Source: G963666945 sp963666945 (GTDB taxonomy: Bacteria; Bacteroidota; Bacteroidia; Bacteroidales; Marinifilaceae). Taken from it: DNA of 60,103 nt. Below are positions 1 to 9,740 of the stretch, piece after piece; position 1 is the stretch's first letter; each line of letters begins with the position of its first letter. The DNA lies in contig CAXXRT010000007.1 in NCBI GenBank assembly GCA_963666945.2, positions 1 to 60,103 on the forward strand, read 5' to 3'. A program made the position numbers and the translations under genes. The notes under the pieces were generated by a model. That model was not told the origin of the DNA and made no database searches. It saw only the letters and a list, made by a program, of their open reading frames with translations.

Positions 1-1
1 T

Positions 2-289
2 CTAATCGTAAATGCAATCAGACATAATAGCAAGAATAAAGGAACTATTAACATCATCTTCAAAGATAATACCTTCTACATATCAAATACCGGACAAGCA
101 GAACCTCTGGACCCAGATAAAATATTCAGAAGATTCAGTCGTACATCTGAAGAAAAAAAGGGAAATGGTTTAGGACTATCTATAGTCCGTCAGATATGTA
201 AGCTTCACAAATGGAATATAAGATATGAATATGTCAACAATAAACATCTCTTTAGAGTAGTATTTAATAGCGAAAAACAAAATCAATAA
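2..289 (+). CDS. Sensor histidine kinase, C-terminal end (partial)
   Basis: This is the 3' end of a two-component sensor kinase; its start lies outside the window. The readable 95 residues are the HATPase_c ATP-binding domain. An N-box-like LIVNAIRHN opens the fragment, followed by a degenerate ISNTG, an F-box-like KIFRRFSR and a clear G2 box with NGLGLSIVRQI. The reading frame closes with TAA and is followed directly by a hairpin terminator. The sensor input and partner regulator cannot be seen. The family is certain; the role is unknown. Confidence 0.85.
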   Translation, partial: LIVNAIRHNSKNKGTINIIFKDNTFYISNTGQAEPLDPDKIFRRFSRTSEEKKGNGLGLSIVRQICKLHKWNIRYEYVNNKHLFRVVFNSEKQNQ

Positions 290-301
290 AATAAACCTAC
301 A

Positions 302-334
302 GAGTGTATTTTTTAAAATAACATACACTCTTTT
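302..334 (+). terminator. Rho-independent terminator after the sensor kinase
   Basis: An 8-bp perfect stem GAGTGTAT/ATACACTC with a 13-base loop is followed by TTTT. It starts 13 bases after the kinase stop codon. Confidence 0.75.
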
Positions 335-405
335 ACAAGGTCTTTATGTAGCTTTTTTTCGCCAGTTATTCTCATACATTCTTATATGTTCGATCGACAT
401 TCCTT

Positions 406-441
406 ATTGGAGAAAAACAAACCAGAAGCAATTTCTCCAAT
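406..441. other. 10-bp inverted repeat in the convergent intergenic region
   Basis: ATTGGAGAAA pairs perfectly with TTTCTCCAAT across a 16-base loop. It lies between the convergent kinase and epimerase genes and could end the minus-strand epimerase transcript, but it has no T tract on either side. Confidence 0.4.
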
Positions 442-529
442 AATTATTACAAATAGTAAATGGAATATACCTAAAAATCGTTCTTGTCATATAATGAAGT
501 TCTTCCAACCTAAATTTCTACTATATTGT

Positions 530-1545
530 TTATTTACGATAATACTCCTTATACCAGTCTACAAAAGCTCCTAGCCCTGTCTCCACATCTGTCTTAGGAC
601 TATAACCGTAGTCGTTATTCAAGCTGGTAATGTCCGCCCACGTTTCTTTAACATCTCCTGGCTGCATAGGAAGATATATACGGTCGGCCTTCTTTCCTGA
701 TATCGTTTCTAAGGTGCTTATAAAATCTTCAAGTTTCATTGGGTTGGAGTTTCCTATATTATAAATTTTGAAATGTCCCTCATCAAATACCCCCGCATTG
801 GCATTGTTTAACAATACTAAATGTACCCCTTCTATTATATCGTCAATATATGTAAAATCTCGCATCATTTCTCCATGGTTAAACAGTCTGACGACCTCAC
901 TGTTAAAAATGGAATTTGTAAAAATATACGGAGCCATATCCGGCCTACCCATGGACCATAAACAGTGAAAAAACGAAGCCCTATGGCTTCAATGCCATAT
1001 AATTCGGAATATGAGTAAGCCATCAATTCATTCGATTTCTTTGTTGCCGCATAAAGACTTACTGGAGCATCTGTACTATCTTCCTCTTTATAAGGAACCG
1101 AAGCACTCTTCCCATAAACACTTGAACTACTCGCAAATACCAACTTCATCTCAGGTCTTTTTCGACAATATTCCAAAATATTAAAAAAACCGCACAAATT
1201 AGACGATATATAAGATTCTGGATTCTCTATGCTGTATCTCACCCCTGCCTGAGCTGCGAGATGGCATACCGCATCAAATTTAGAATCATTAAGTATACTA
1301 TGAAATAAAGCTTGTTCTTCTATACTTGCTTTTATAAAGGTAAAACCCTCCGTAGTCTCAATCCTATGGTGCGGAGTAATATCTTTAGTATTTATTTTCA
1401 AATGCTCTAGCCTATCGAGTTTTAATTGTAAGGAATAGTAATTATTCAAGTTATCAATACCTATAACTTCATGTCCTTCAGACAAAAGTCTCCTGGTCAA
1501 ATGGAAACCAATAAAACCGGCACAACCGGTAACAAGAATTTTCAT
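530..1545 (-). pseudogene. NAD-dependent UDP-sugar epimerase (UDP-glucuronate 4-epimerase-like), frameshifted
   Basis: An extended short-chain dehydrogenase that would epimerise a UDP-hexose or UDP-hexuronate for surface polysaccharide synthesis. The N-terminal frame starts at MKILVTGCAGFIG, the Rossmann GxxGxxG motif, and carries an ASSSSVYG stretch and the catalytic pair in LYAATKK (YxxxK). Near position 950 the frame breaks within VYGPW and continues in another frame as GRPDMAPY, RDFTYIDD and so on to a normal C-terminus. Adding one base restores a protein of about 338 residues, the family length. The start at 1545 is preferred over the upstream in-frame Met because it begins the Rossmann strand. 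The gene next upstream is a lipid-linked glycosyltransferase, which fits polysaccharide or lipid A modification. The break may be a sequencing error. Confidence 0.8.
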
Positions 1546-1589
1546 ATCAAATTTATTTTTACTTTTCAAATAAGTGAATTAAACACAAA

Positions 1590-3197
1590 CTACTCTACAT
1601 CCCCTAAAATATAACAACTGTAATTACCGACAACCTTTGAGAAAGTCTTGTCAACAACCAGATTTTCAAGTTCTTTATCCTTATAAATCTTTTGTGTTTC
1701 GACAAAAAGAATACATTTTTGAGGCTGATTATCTATAGAATCAAGCATTTGTATGGATCTTGCTTTTATTAATTCTTTACCTAAATATATCTCCATATTT
1801 GACGCACCTTTAATTTTGTAGAAATAGTATTCTTCTATACCATTTTCTTTAGCCACTTCTCGTGCCTTTAAGGCTAATTCTTTAAAACCAATGTACTGAT
1901 TAATCTGCGGAATGGCAAAAGAGATTACAAAACAGAATACAAGCAAACCGTATCCTATACAAAGAAGCGCATTATTAAATTTGTTTCTAAAAATCATCCG
2001 TATGCCTATAATACTGCATATGGATAACATCCCTAACCCCAAATATGGTATAATCCCATCCACTTTATATGGAAGAGAATTTTTATATAGTATAAATACC
2101 GGAAATAACAAGGCAAGTATAAATGCTGGTATGAAAACTCCCGCTCTTATAAAAAATCCTTTTTTAGTTATGATTAATATCGAAGAACACAAATAAACAA
2201 CAAAAGGATACAAAGGAAGCAGATAAATATCAAGTTTTGAACTGATTAATGAAAACATTAATATATTCACTACAATGGTTGTCAAAAAAAATAGTTGTAC
2301 ATCTGTTTTATAAAATTTCGCACGAATACCCTGCACTATTAAAACCACATACAGTAATATCCAAGGGGCAAATGACCAAAGTATTCTCGGAAAATAATAC
2401 CAAAACGATTCTTTATGATGAAATGAATTAAAACCTCTGCCTATGGTCTGTTTAATAACCAGATTATACAAATATTCACTTCCTCCTTCAATTAATACAC
2501 CAGAAAACCAAACAACAAACAACACTGTTAAGATAAGCCATTGTTTCCATCCCAAATAAATCCCAAAAGATCTGATTTTTCCTTTCATGATCAGAAACGT
2601 TAGTATCGACAATAAAGGAATAAGGATGCCTATAGGTCCCTTTGTGAAGACGGCTAAAAAAATATATACCGGCAATAAGTATTTGTCAGACTCTTTGTTC
2701 TCCCCTTTATAAATCTTGAAAAAAGTATAAAGAGATAAAACAATAAAATATGTCATTAACATATCCATCCTTACTACTATAGCAGATACCATAAAAATAA
2801 CCGTGGTTAATAACATCAAATTTGATACAAACGGATTATGTTCTATATTGAATCGTTTAAACCATCTGTCCATAATAGACAATACTCCTATGGTTGCTAA
2901 TAAACTGAATATACCTATCACCCCCTTATAATAATTACCTGTTATTATTTTTGAGAACATAATCAACCATAAATATAAAGGAGGCTTATCTGCATATGCA
3001 ACGCCTTGATTATGAAAAATGAACCAGGTTTGGTCCCTTATGGCTTCTTCAGCAATATTTATATATTTTAATTCATTGGAAGGAGTATAATCTCTAATTA
3101 AAATAAGAGGAAATAGTAGTACCAAATAGATAATAAATCTAAATTCCGGCCGAGAATTTAATTTTAAAAAACAGCTTTTTAGCATTATATAGGACAT
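1590..3197 (-). CDS. ArnT-like glycosyltransferase (GT83/PMT family), multi-pass membrane protein
   Basis: A polytopic inner-membrane glycosyltransferase of 535 residues, likely moving a sugar from a polyprenyl-phosphate carrier to lipid A or another envelope acceptor. Residue D36, just after the first membrane segment (about 20-35), is the typical acidic catalytic position. The family motif ADKPPLYLWL lies at 69-78, followed by about ten hydrophobic segments and a soluble C-terminal domain. The start shown is the first of two close Met codons. It sits 5' of the epimerase on the same strand and the two may be co-transcribed. The acceptor cannot be told from sequence. Confidence 0.8.
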   Translation of the reverse strand: MSYIMLKSCFLKLNSRPEFRFIIYLVLLFPLILIRDYTPSNELKYINIAEEAIRDQTWFIFHNQGVAYADKPPLYLWLIMFSKIITGNYYKGVIGIFSLLATIGVLSIMDRWFKRFNIEHNPFVSNLMLLTTVIFMVSAIVVRMDMLMTYFIVLSLYTFFKIYKGENKESDKYLLPVYIFLAVFTKGPIGILIPLLSILTFLIMKGKIRSFGIYLGWKQWLILTVLFVVWFSGVLIEGGSEYLYNLVIKQTIGRGFNSFHHKESFWYYFPRILWSFAPWILLYVVLIVQGIRAKFYKTDVQLFFLTTIVVNILMFSLISSKLDIYLLPLYPFVVYLCSSILIITKKGFFIRAGVFIPAFILALLFPVFILYKNSLPYKVDGIIPYLGLGMLSICSIIGIRMIFRNKFNNALLCIGYGLLVFCFVISFAIPQINQYIGFKELALKAREVAKENGIEEYYFYKIKGASNMEIYLGKELIKARSIQMLDSIDNQPQKCILFVETQKIYKDKELENLVVDKTFSKVVGNYSCYILGDVE

Positions 3198-3414
3198 TAT
3201 TTAAAACCATTCCCAAAAAAACTACTGAATTTTGTAGAAAAATAGAATCTTCAATTAAAATTCAGATTTAAAATAACTAAATAAATAGATCAGGTATATA
3301 ATGAACTACAATAACTGTATATTTGTTTCAGTACTTAAAATAAAAATCATAACATATAGCAGAATTCTAAATTCATGCAAACTTTTTTGAGGATGAGACA
3401 CACTTTTTGTCCTC

Positions 3415-5507
3415 ACTCCACTTTCAGCACTTTGCCTACTCGCAAGCTCCTCAGCAAAAAACTGAACCCGCTAAACCTACAACAAAGCTTTTACCCATTA
3501 AGCAATACTATTGATATAACCATACAATTACACCATTAAAACAAAATTATAACATTCAATATTATCCTAAATTCTCCATACCGTATTGCCACAGGGTAAA
3601 ACTCTTTGTTTTCCTCCAACCCAATATTTACAACTATCTTTCCTACAAACTCAACTCATAAACAATCATTTACTACAACCCCCAACCATATTTTCTATAT
3701 CAACATCAGCTCCAACACCATCTCATCTACAACCACTAGTGCAATACTTCATAACTATCTCATTTACCCCGTTGTAAATAGCCATCACAACCGCACCACA
3801 CAAATACAAAAAGACGCAGCACTGCCAAAGGCCCCCACTAGTGCTGCTTGCGCCAAAGAACTACCAACCCCTTTGCTATTGTTACATAATGCGTTGTTCA
3901 TAGTACACTCCTCACACCCTTAATATCCTGAAATAATTATACATCTTATCAATACCACCAGTAATTCCACATCCGTGACTCCGAACAGTCCCACCCTCAT
4001 CATCTCCTTACTAAACAACATCTCTAAATAAAATTACAAATCACCATTATCAACAAACCACGATTCCCGCAGAGTCCTATAACAGCACTATGTAAAATAG
4101 CACCCTACAGCCAACACACAGCAAGCTCATATCTCTCATCAATACCATCTTACAACAAACCTCAGTGCCCTGAAACCAGCCTCATCTCTCTTATCAATGA
4201 TTCCTCTCTTCCTAACTAAGTGCCCTGAAAACTATCTGCAACCACAGTATTATCACCAAACATTCCATACACTGCCATCCCACAACAATAAATCCTTATA
4301 AATCACCTCATCATACAATTAAACTAACCATCCAAGAATAGAACACCACAATCTTCCCTTCCTGCAAAGCCCATTTATTTGCAACCTTAGAGCATAAACC
4401 AATATCAAACTATCCATTGACAAGCCCGTATCTTTTTCAACTTTATCCCCCATCCCTCAGAAACCATTAATCCCAAAGCCTCATTTCCAATTTTCCGCAA
4501 TGAAAAAATATCTCTCATCTTAAAAATTCCCATCCCTGATAAAGCATCAAACCATACTACATTATTTCTTCTACAAGCCAATCCTCCAAATAAGCAAGCA
4601 GCTATAAACACTACTTTCTGCTAGGATAAGGCAATAGCCTGTTTATCCTGGCATCTCTCCGTTTTCGTAGCCCCTTGCCTCACATACCATCTCACGCCAT
4701 CGACGACCCAATTGTTTAAGACACCAATACCAAACACCAAAATCCACCACACTTGCTTAATCTTAAACAAGCAATCACACCACATGCCTTATGCTACTCT
4801 ATTATCCAATACTATTAACGCCCGTATATTCTGCAACTTTATTCTCTACCTCACAAAATCCTCTCTAATAAAGCTCCAGGCCATACTACATATCATCTTT
4901 AATCAGCACCATCTCTATAAAGCAAAAGGCTACCTCCTTATCAAAAGCTATCACCAATAGCCATTTGCCTCACTACCCAACTGCTCCCCGGTTGTTTAAG
5001 CCAGCAAGATCTTGCTGCAGCGGCTCTCGCACTTGCTGTACTTAAACAAGCATACGCTCCTCATGCCTTATCCCATCACACAAGCCTCCAATTACCAGCC
5101 TTATTGTTTTCCCCATGTAAAAAGATCCTCTTTCACCAAGTCTTTCTCTTAGCTTTCACACTCCTTCCCCGAGCAAATATTGCTTTTCCCGAGCCGGAAA
5201 TATCTTTTACACAACAATTGACATAAATTCCAAAAACAAGCAATATCAAAGTACCATATTAAAATCAACCAATTCCCGTCTCTCCTTATTCCGCAATATC
5301 TTGCCCTCCGGCCCACCTGCCCAGTCCGTTATTCATACTATCCTCTCTATTACGTTAAGTTTAATGGCTACCGGATTTTCGTGTCTCCCTTCGGCACTCC
5401 AAATCCTGCAGCCATTAAACCCAACTCAAACAATATCCACCCAGCAACCTCATCTCTAAAAAAGCAAACATCTATCAATAAATATATTTTTGTAAAAAAT
5501 CATATTG
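3415..5507 (-). ncRNA. Candidate giant structured non-coding RNA, copy A
   Basis: A 2.1 kb gene-free block with a second, diverged copy at 27588-29693. Long stretches are identical in both copies (for example 5353-5428, and about 3868-3940) while the parts between drift and carry indels, including a segment of roughly 150 bases absent from copy B. The conserved parts fold as hairpins: 5359-5420 with an 11-bp outer stem GTTTAATGGCT/AGCCATTAAAC and inner stems; 4992-5049 with 9+7 bp; 4712-4770 with 9 bp; 4623-4649 with a nested stem; 3816-3847 with GCAGCACT/AGTGCTGC; and a 9-bp pairing at about 5181/5245. The minus strand is purine-rich, as structured RNAs usually are, so I read it as minus. 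Plus-strand ORFs here are short and not conserved between copies. The ends are estimates. Confidence 0.6.
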
Positions 5508-5598
5508 TAAAATGTAATATATTATAGTATGGAATGTACACAATTAATACCATAATAGGAGTATATGTACACCTTCCTACAATTGATAATAAAAATAA
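5468..5598 (-). promoter_or_regulatory. Conserved AT-rich block upstream of ncRNA copy A
   Basis: This 131-bp block recurs at 29654-29784 with only about ten differences and lies just 5' of the candidate RNA when read on the minus strand. Both copies hold, on the minus strand, TTG, 19 bases, then TATATT, resembling the Bacteroidota -33 TTG / -7 TAnnTTTG promoter. That would place a transcript start near 5507. The match is weak, and the plus strand also holds a TATTTTTG. Confidence 0.4.
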
Positions 5599-5821
5599 AT
5601 AAACCTGGTTTATACTAAACCGTTGTATGCAAGTGAAAACAAACAGCAAGCATTCACCTTTACTATACATTAAAAGAAGTTAGTTTCCTAAAGGCACTGA
5701 AAAATCTCCAATTTTGAGGAATAACCAGAAATAATGTGTGTGAAATTAGTTTTTAGGATAAAATTGCCAACACCCAGTATCCTAATAAAAACCTATGAAT
5801 CATAGTAGAGTGACTGAATAT
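5599..5821. other. Intergenic stretch with no gene seen
   Basis: AT-rich sequence between the conserved upstream block and the bidirectional terminator. No ORF with coding character and no clear repeat was found. Confidence 0.5.
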
Positions 5822-5868
5822 AAAAAAAGCAGTAACCAATTGATTATTCAATTATTTACTGCTTTTTT
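5822..5868. terminator. Bidirectional terminator
   Basis: AAAAAAGCAGTAA pairs with TTACTGCTTTTTT across a loop of about 20 bases, with A and T tracts giving function in both directions. On the minus strand it lies about 70 bases after the small ORF at 5941-6069. Confidence 0.7.
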
Positions 5869-5940
5869 ATTTAATAGACTCTTTCAGAGTCCTCGTTTTC
5901 TACCCCTCTTTTTTATCAACTTCCCAAAAGACTATTAGGA

Positions 5941-6069
5941 CTACTTTTTAGAATTATTTGACGGTTTCAACTTATTTGTATTCCCTGGCGTGTTTTTATT
6001 ATCACGACGTCTTTGGTCAAGTTTTCCAGTTGACTTAGCTTTTGGTTTTGGTCCTGGTTTTAATGGCAT
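5941..6069 (-). CDS. Small basic Lys/Pro-rich protein (42 aa), hypothetical
   Basis: A short frame beginning MPLKPGPKPKAKSTGK and ending PSNNSKK, with a well-placed terminator downstream. It is strongly basic, low-complexity and lacks hydrophobic segments, suggesting nucleic-acid binding or a disordered tail. KPGPKPKA is only loosely like an AT-hook. I do not recognise a family. Only the first of the two element ends shows it, so it is not part of the shared module. No good ribosome binding site is visible, but Bacteroidota often lack one. Confidence 0.45.
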   Translation of the reverse strand: MPLKPGPKPKAKSTGKLDQRRRDNKNTPGNTNKLKPSNNSKK

Positions 6070-6667
6070 AATATTATTTTTAAAATTATTTTAAGTAAAG
6101 TTAACATTTTATTCAGTTTTTACTATCTCATTGGCCAATAATTTAATTCGCCAGTTGCGAATGTATACTAGGCATTATTTCACGGCTGAAACACAATAAA
6201 TACGTATGTCTTATATTTGTGTGTATTCAATACGACACATAGACACAAATAACATTAATAGAGTTAAGTATGTGCTCTTCAGCTGTAGAATATTATTTGC
6301 TCCCTGAGGAATGTCAAACAAGAGTTGAGTAGGCTAGAATTTGTTTTAAATTATAACCTCTCAGGCTGAATTTATATTCCATTATGTTTTAAGAATTCAA
6401 AGTGTGCCTTGAGGAACTTTAAAAGAGAAAAGAATTAATCCAAGTTGAAATTCTATATTGAAAAAGAAAAACACCAGCATACAACAATAAATAAAGAGCA
6501 TGGGCTGGCAGCATAAATTTTTGAGTTTTGCTCATTTAATAATTTCGTCGAAACTTTTGTTTCGGCTAGTGAAAAGAATAAATTTATAATCAAAACAAAA
6601 GCTTCGGCTCAGTGGGATTTTAGAGGTTTGGGTTTTCAAATTAGCCCACGACCCCTTATTAAAACCT
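6070..6667. other. Gene-free stretch left of the conserved leader
   Basis: No convincing gene. It contains an inverted repeat CTTTTGTTT/AAACAAAAG (about 6555-6605) separated by an AT-rich loop. Sequence similarity to the second element starts only at 6668. Confidence 0.45.
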
Positions 6668-7005
6668 TTAACTATGCGATATTAGGATATTACACCCCAT
6701 AAATAAAAACCCTCCAAAAGTTAATTTTTCCCTGCCCAGGCAAGGTCTGGGCCCTTCGGGTTTTATTAAAAACTTTGATTTCCTCTGCTTATTTTTTAAC
6801 GGTATCAAACTTTTTAATAAAAATCTTGCCTGCTCTTTCCCGCAAAATTTGGGGTGGCTTACGGTTTTTATCTATTACCCTTTCTTTGTCTTTATCTGCT
6901 TTTAGTTTCTTATTTTCAATAATCCTCAGATTGTTAAATAATTACATTAATATTCAACACTTTATCCATATATTTAATACTGTAAGACTTGTAAAACTAG
7001 AAATC
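6668..7005 (+). promoter_or_regulatory. Highly conserved leader of the 81-aa/DUF6266 module, copy A
   Basis: This untranslated stretch is almost identical to 33488-33825 over its first 240 or so bases, closer than the DUF6266 coding sequences that follow. It contains a nested structure: AAAACCC near 6707 can pair with GGGTTTT near 6760, enclosing GCCCAG/CTGGGC and a CCC-TTC-GGG mini-hairpin. Strand and function are unresolved; a regulatory leader or separate RNA is possible. Short open frames on both strands were examined and not accepted. Confidence 0.5.
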
Positions 7006-7251
7006 ATGAGGGGGTTGAAAAATTTTATTGTTGGTACGATTTCTACTCTAGGAGTTAGTCAGACTTTATTAGCTGCTGAACATTCTTCTAACTTTCATTC
7101 GGAAATCATTTGTTCTTTAAACACTGTCATAAGTATTATTGGGGGAATACTTTCAACTGTCGCAGTCGCATATCTGCAACACAGATGGAGGATGAAAGAG
7201 CAAGATAGAAAATGGAAGCACGATCAGGAGCAGGAAAAACACAGTGAGTAA
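7006..7251 (+). CDS. Small holin-like membrane protein, copy A (81 aa)
   Basis: The start ATG after AAATC is chosen because it is identical in both copies (the other at 33826). Residues 5-24 form a weak hydrophobic segment, and about 35-55 form a strong one ending in a positively charged run, RWRMKEQDRKWK, and a charged tail. This layout, a short membrane protein with a basic cytoplasmic tail, is holin-like, but no family was recognised with certainty. It is followed by DUF6266 after about 120 bases. The protein is nearly identical to copy B, so it is under selection or recently duplicated. Confidence 0.7.
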   Translation: MRGLKNFIVGTISTLGVSQTLLAAEHSSNFHSEIICSLNTVISIIGGILSTVAVAYLQHRWRMKEQDRKWKHDQEQEKHSE

Positions 7252-7373
7252 TTGCTCTCTGTTCTACATACCGAGTCTGTACCAACTCCTATACAAGTCC
7301 TTACCAACTCCTACTAGCTGTTAAAGGCCTTTACAAAAATCATAAATTATTAATCATTTAAAAATCTAGTACA

Positions 7374-7982
7374 ATGGGAAAAATCAGTCAAGGAATACTT
7401 GATGGTATTTCAGGTAAAGTTGGAAACGTTGTGGGTGCTAGTTGGAAAGGTATCGATTACATCCGCATTAAGCCGGATCATATCGCTAACCCTAATACTG
7501 AGGCTCAGGCTAATCATAGGGCTAAATTCAAAGAGGTGACCGCCTTAGCTAAAAAAATAATGAGTCCCATTATTCGTCCTATATGGAACCGCAGCGCAGT
7601 TAAAATGACAGGTTACAACCTGTTTGTTCAAAAAAATATCGATGCCTTTGGTATTGATGGTGAAATTGAGGACTTCTCGAAGCTAAGCTTATCTTCAGGT
7701 TCTCTTGATCTTCCTGATGGAATTTCAGTAATGGCTGACGATGAGGTTGAGTCTGGTATTAAAATCAGATGGGACAATCTTCTTGTTCAGGGAGATAATG
7801 ACGACAAACTAATGCTTGCCGTTGTAAATGATTTCGATAGCAATATATTCTTATTGCTAGATCTTCCCTATACAAGGGCTGAAGGTTCAGCAGATGTTGT
7901 TCTTCCTTTCGATGCAAGAACTGATGTCCATATTTATGTGTTCTTTGGTAATACTTCAAAAAGGGACATATTCTCCTTCTGA
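7374..7982 (+). CDS. DUF6266 family protein, copy A, C-terminus frameshifted
   Basis: A soluble protein of about 200 residues found in Bacteroidota, function unknown. The N-terminus GKISQGILDGISGKVG and VVGASWKGIDYIR, then NPNT, NHRAKF and GYNLFVQKN, mark DUF6266. It is roughly 70% identical to copy B, with the first 45 residues nearly invariant and the rest drifting. The last residues read KRDIFSF, whereas copy B ends in SPSEHYAVSI. A matching PSEHAALTL tail lies one frame over after 7970, so an indel has altered the C-terminus. It sits beside the att site, as its copy does. Confidence 0.8.
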   Translation: MGKISQGILDGISGKVGNVVGASWKGIDYIRIKPDHIANPNTEAQANHRAKFKEVTALAKKIMSPIIRPIWNRSAVKMTGYNLFVQKNIDAFGIDGEIEDFSKLSLSSGSLDLPDGISVMADDEVESGIKIRWDNLLVQGDNDDKLMLAVVNDFDSNIFLLLDLPYTRAEGSADVVLPFDARTDVHIYVFFGNTSKRDIFSF

Positions 7983-8048
7983 GCATGCTGCTCTTACTCT
8001 TTAATAGCAAATCGCATATATAATTTGTTATAAAAAAGTGCATTCGTC

Positions 8049-8079
8049 AAAAAAGCCTGGAAAAAAATCCAGGCTTTTT
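8049..8079 (+). terminator. Terminator after DUF6266 copy A
   Basis: AAAAAGCCTGGA and TCCAGGCTTTTT form a 12-bp stem with a T run, placed as in copy B (34895-34929). Confidence 0.85.
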
Positions 8080-8177
8080 CTATATATTATCTTTCCTTTA
8101 TTAACATATTGTTTCTTTTTCGGACGAAAAACTATGTAAATTCTATGTAAATAAAAAAAGCACTTACTGAAAAAACC

Positions 8178-8244
8178 TCTGTAAGTGCTTGAAAATTAAG
8201 TGGTCCCACCTGGGCTTGAACCAGGGACCCCCTGATTATGAGTC
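8178..8244. repeat. attL: 67-bp direct repeat containing the 3' half of tRNA-Met
   Basis: Identical base for base to 35043-35109. From 8201 it is the 3' half of the tRNA (minus strand), stopping in the anticodon stem just after the anticodon; beyond 8244 the sequence departs from tRNA. It is the displaced 3' end left by integration. Confidence 0.9.
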
Positions 8245-8507
8245 TTGTCTGTGTTTTTGCTTATTGCTTCTTTTTTATGCTATTTATCTGTTTTTCAATG
8301 CATTGTTTTTTCACATATTAATTCTTTTTTATCACTTTTTTGCTCTTTTTTGTTGTTATTTCACTACTTTGTATGTATCTTGCATGTATAAAATCAAAGA
8401 GTTAATTCCCCCATTTTACTAGGAGAATGTACGATAATTTGCTGAAAAACTACATCTAAAAATGCAGTTTGTATGTATCAAAACTGAAACTTATAAATTT
8501 TTTAGCC

Positions 8508-9740
8508 ATGTTAAATGTAACAGTTGCAATAGTACAAGACACCAGAATCAAACGTAAGGACGATAAATATGCAATTAAATTAAGAGTTACTTACAACCGT
8601 AAGCAGAAATATTATCCGCTAAATGAGCACTTCACTACTAAGCAGTGGGAAAAAGTAAACTCCCCCAATGCCAGGTTAAAATACAAGGAGTATGCAGCAT
8701 ACTTTAAAAGAATAGAGCAACGAGCCAACGAAATTATAAGCTCATTACATCCCTTCTCCTTTCAGGTATTTGAAAACAGGTTTCTAAATAAAGCTAAATC
8801 ATATGCCGATGTCCTTACGGTAATGGACGACTATATAGACCAACTTTACCAAGAAAACAGAACAGGAACAGCAGAAAGCTACAAATGTGCCTACAATTCT
8901 ATTAAAGACTTTTCTTGCGACAAAAAACGCAAAAAGCTACCATTCGAGTTAGTCACAGAAGAATGGTTAAACAACTACGAAAAATGGATGCTTGCAAACG
9001 AAAAATCCATTACCACTGTTGGCATCTATATGAGAAGCCTTAGAACGATAATTAATATAGGAATCGAAAAAGGATTACTTAACCAGGAATCCTACCCATT
9101 TGGAAAACGTAAATACGTTATCCCGGCATCAAGAAATATTAAAAAGGCCTTACACATTGAAGATATTAACAAGATCGTTAACTACATACCTCAACATGAT
9201 TCAGAGGCAAGGGCAAGAGACCTGTGGATATTCAGTTATCTATGCAATGGCGTAAACATCAAAGATATTGTTCTTCTGCAGTATAAAAATATCGAGGGCG
9301 ACAAACTACTTTTCGTAAGAGAAAAAACCAAGAATACCAAAAAGCAAGATCGTAATCCTATATCTGTGATAATACTTCCGGAGATTAATGCAATAATTAA
9401 AAGATGGGGCATTCGCTCACTGGATCCTGAAGCCTACATATTCGGAATAATTAAACCAACAGATACACCAGAAGATATCCACAAGAAAACAAAACAGCTA
9501 ACCAAAACAATAAATAAATACATGAAACGCATCGGAGAAAGACTTGAGATCCCTGAAAAAATCACAACCTATACTGCCCGTCACTCCTTTGCAACCATAC
9601 TAAAAAGATCGGGAGCCCCAACTGAATTCATTTCAGAATCCCTTGGCCATACGAATCTTCAAACAACTGCCAACTATCTTGACAGCTTTGAGGACGAAAC
9701 AAAAGTGAAATACCAAAGTGCATTATTGAAATTTAAATAA
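8508..9740 (+). CDS. int: Tyrosine recombinase (Bacteroidota-type integrase)
   Basis: Site-specific integrase likely responsible for insertion into tRNA-Met. The 410-residue chain has an Arm-type DNA-binding domain at about 1-85, a SAM-like core-binding domain at 95-200 and a catalytic domain from about 215. Visible active-site parts are an Arg in the SEARARDLW region, TARHSF with R358 and H359, the LGH box, and nucleophile Y390 in NYLDSF. The start at 8508 (MLNVTVAIVQ) is chosen because family members begin this way; an upstream in-frame start adds 13 atypical residues. It lies 264 bp inside attL and reads into the element. Confidence 0.92.
   Translation: MLNVTVAIVQDTRIKRKDDKYAIKLRVTYNRKQKYYPLNEHFTTKQWEKVNSPNARLKYKEYAAYFKRIEQRANEIISSLHPFSFQVFENRFLNKAKSYADVLTVMDDYIDQLYQENRTGTAESYKCAYNSIKDFSCDKKRKKLPFELVTEEWLNNYEKWMLANEKSITTVGIYMRSLRTIINIGIEKGLLNQESYPFGKRKYVIPASRNIKKALHIEDINKIVNYIPQHDSEARARDLWIFSYLCNGVNIKDIVLLQYKNIEGDKLLFVREKTKNTKKQDRNPISVIILPEINAIIKRWGIRSLDPEAYIFGIIKPTDTPEDIHKKTKQLTKTINKYMKRIGERLEIPEKITTYTARHSFATILKRSGAPTEFISESLGHTNLQTTANYLDSFEDETKVKYQSALLKFK

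Noticed and set aside
386..574. 62-codon ORF in the kinase/epimerase gap
   Set aside because: Overlaps the epimerase 3' end on the other strand and has no coding character.
3586..3923. Plus-strand ORFs of 60-105 codons in the 2.1 kb block (also 4712-4960, 28706-29353)
   Set aside because: They are low-complexity, drift between the two copies with indels that break the frame, and lie over conserved hairpins. The one that matches in both copies (MFKTPIPNTKIHH...) covers the conserved TTGTTTAAG hairpin and loses similarity beyond it.
5487..5494. Plus-strand -7 element TATTTTTG in the block upstream of ncRNA copy A as proof of plus-strand transcription
   Set aside because: No -33 TTG at the right distance in copy A and nothing coding downstream for 1.5 kb; left as a possibility only for copy B.
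3415..5507. Group II intron or decayed retroelement as explanation of the 2.1 kb block
   Set aside because: No domain V-like hairpin, no reverse-transcriptase remnant, and the copies are conserved in patches rather than uniformly decayed.
6775..7005. N-terminal extension of the 81-aa protein (open frame from 6775) and a minus-strand frame in the same place
   Set aside because: In copy B the plus frame hits a stop before the shared ATG, and the minus frame has no start codon in copy A. The region is better read as a leader.
8189..8422. 77-codon ORF across attL
   Set aside because: It reads through tRNA sequence in the wrong strand and then through Phe/Leu-rich AT-rich DNA; no homology between the att copies outside the 67-bp core.
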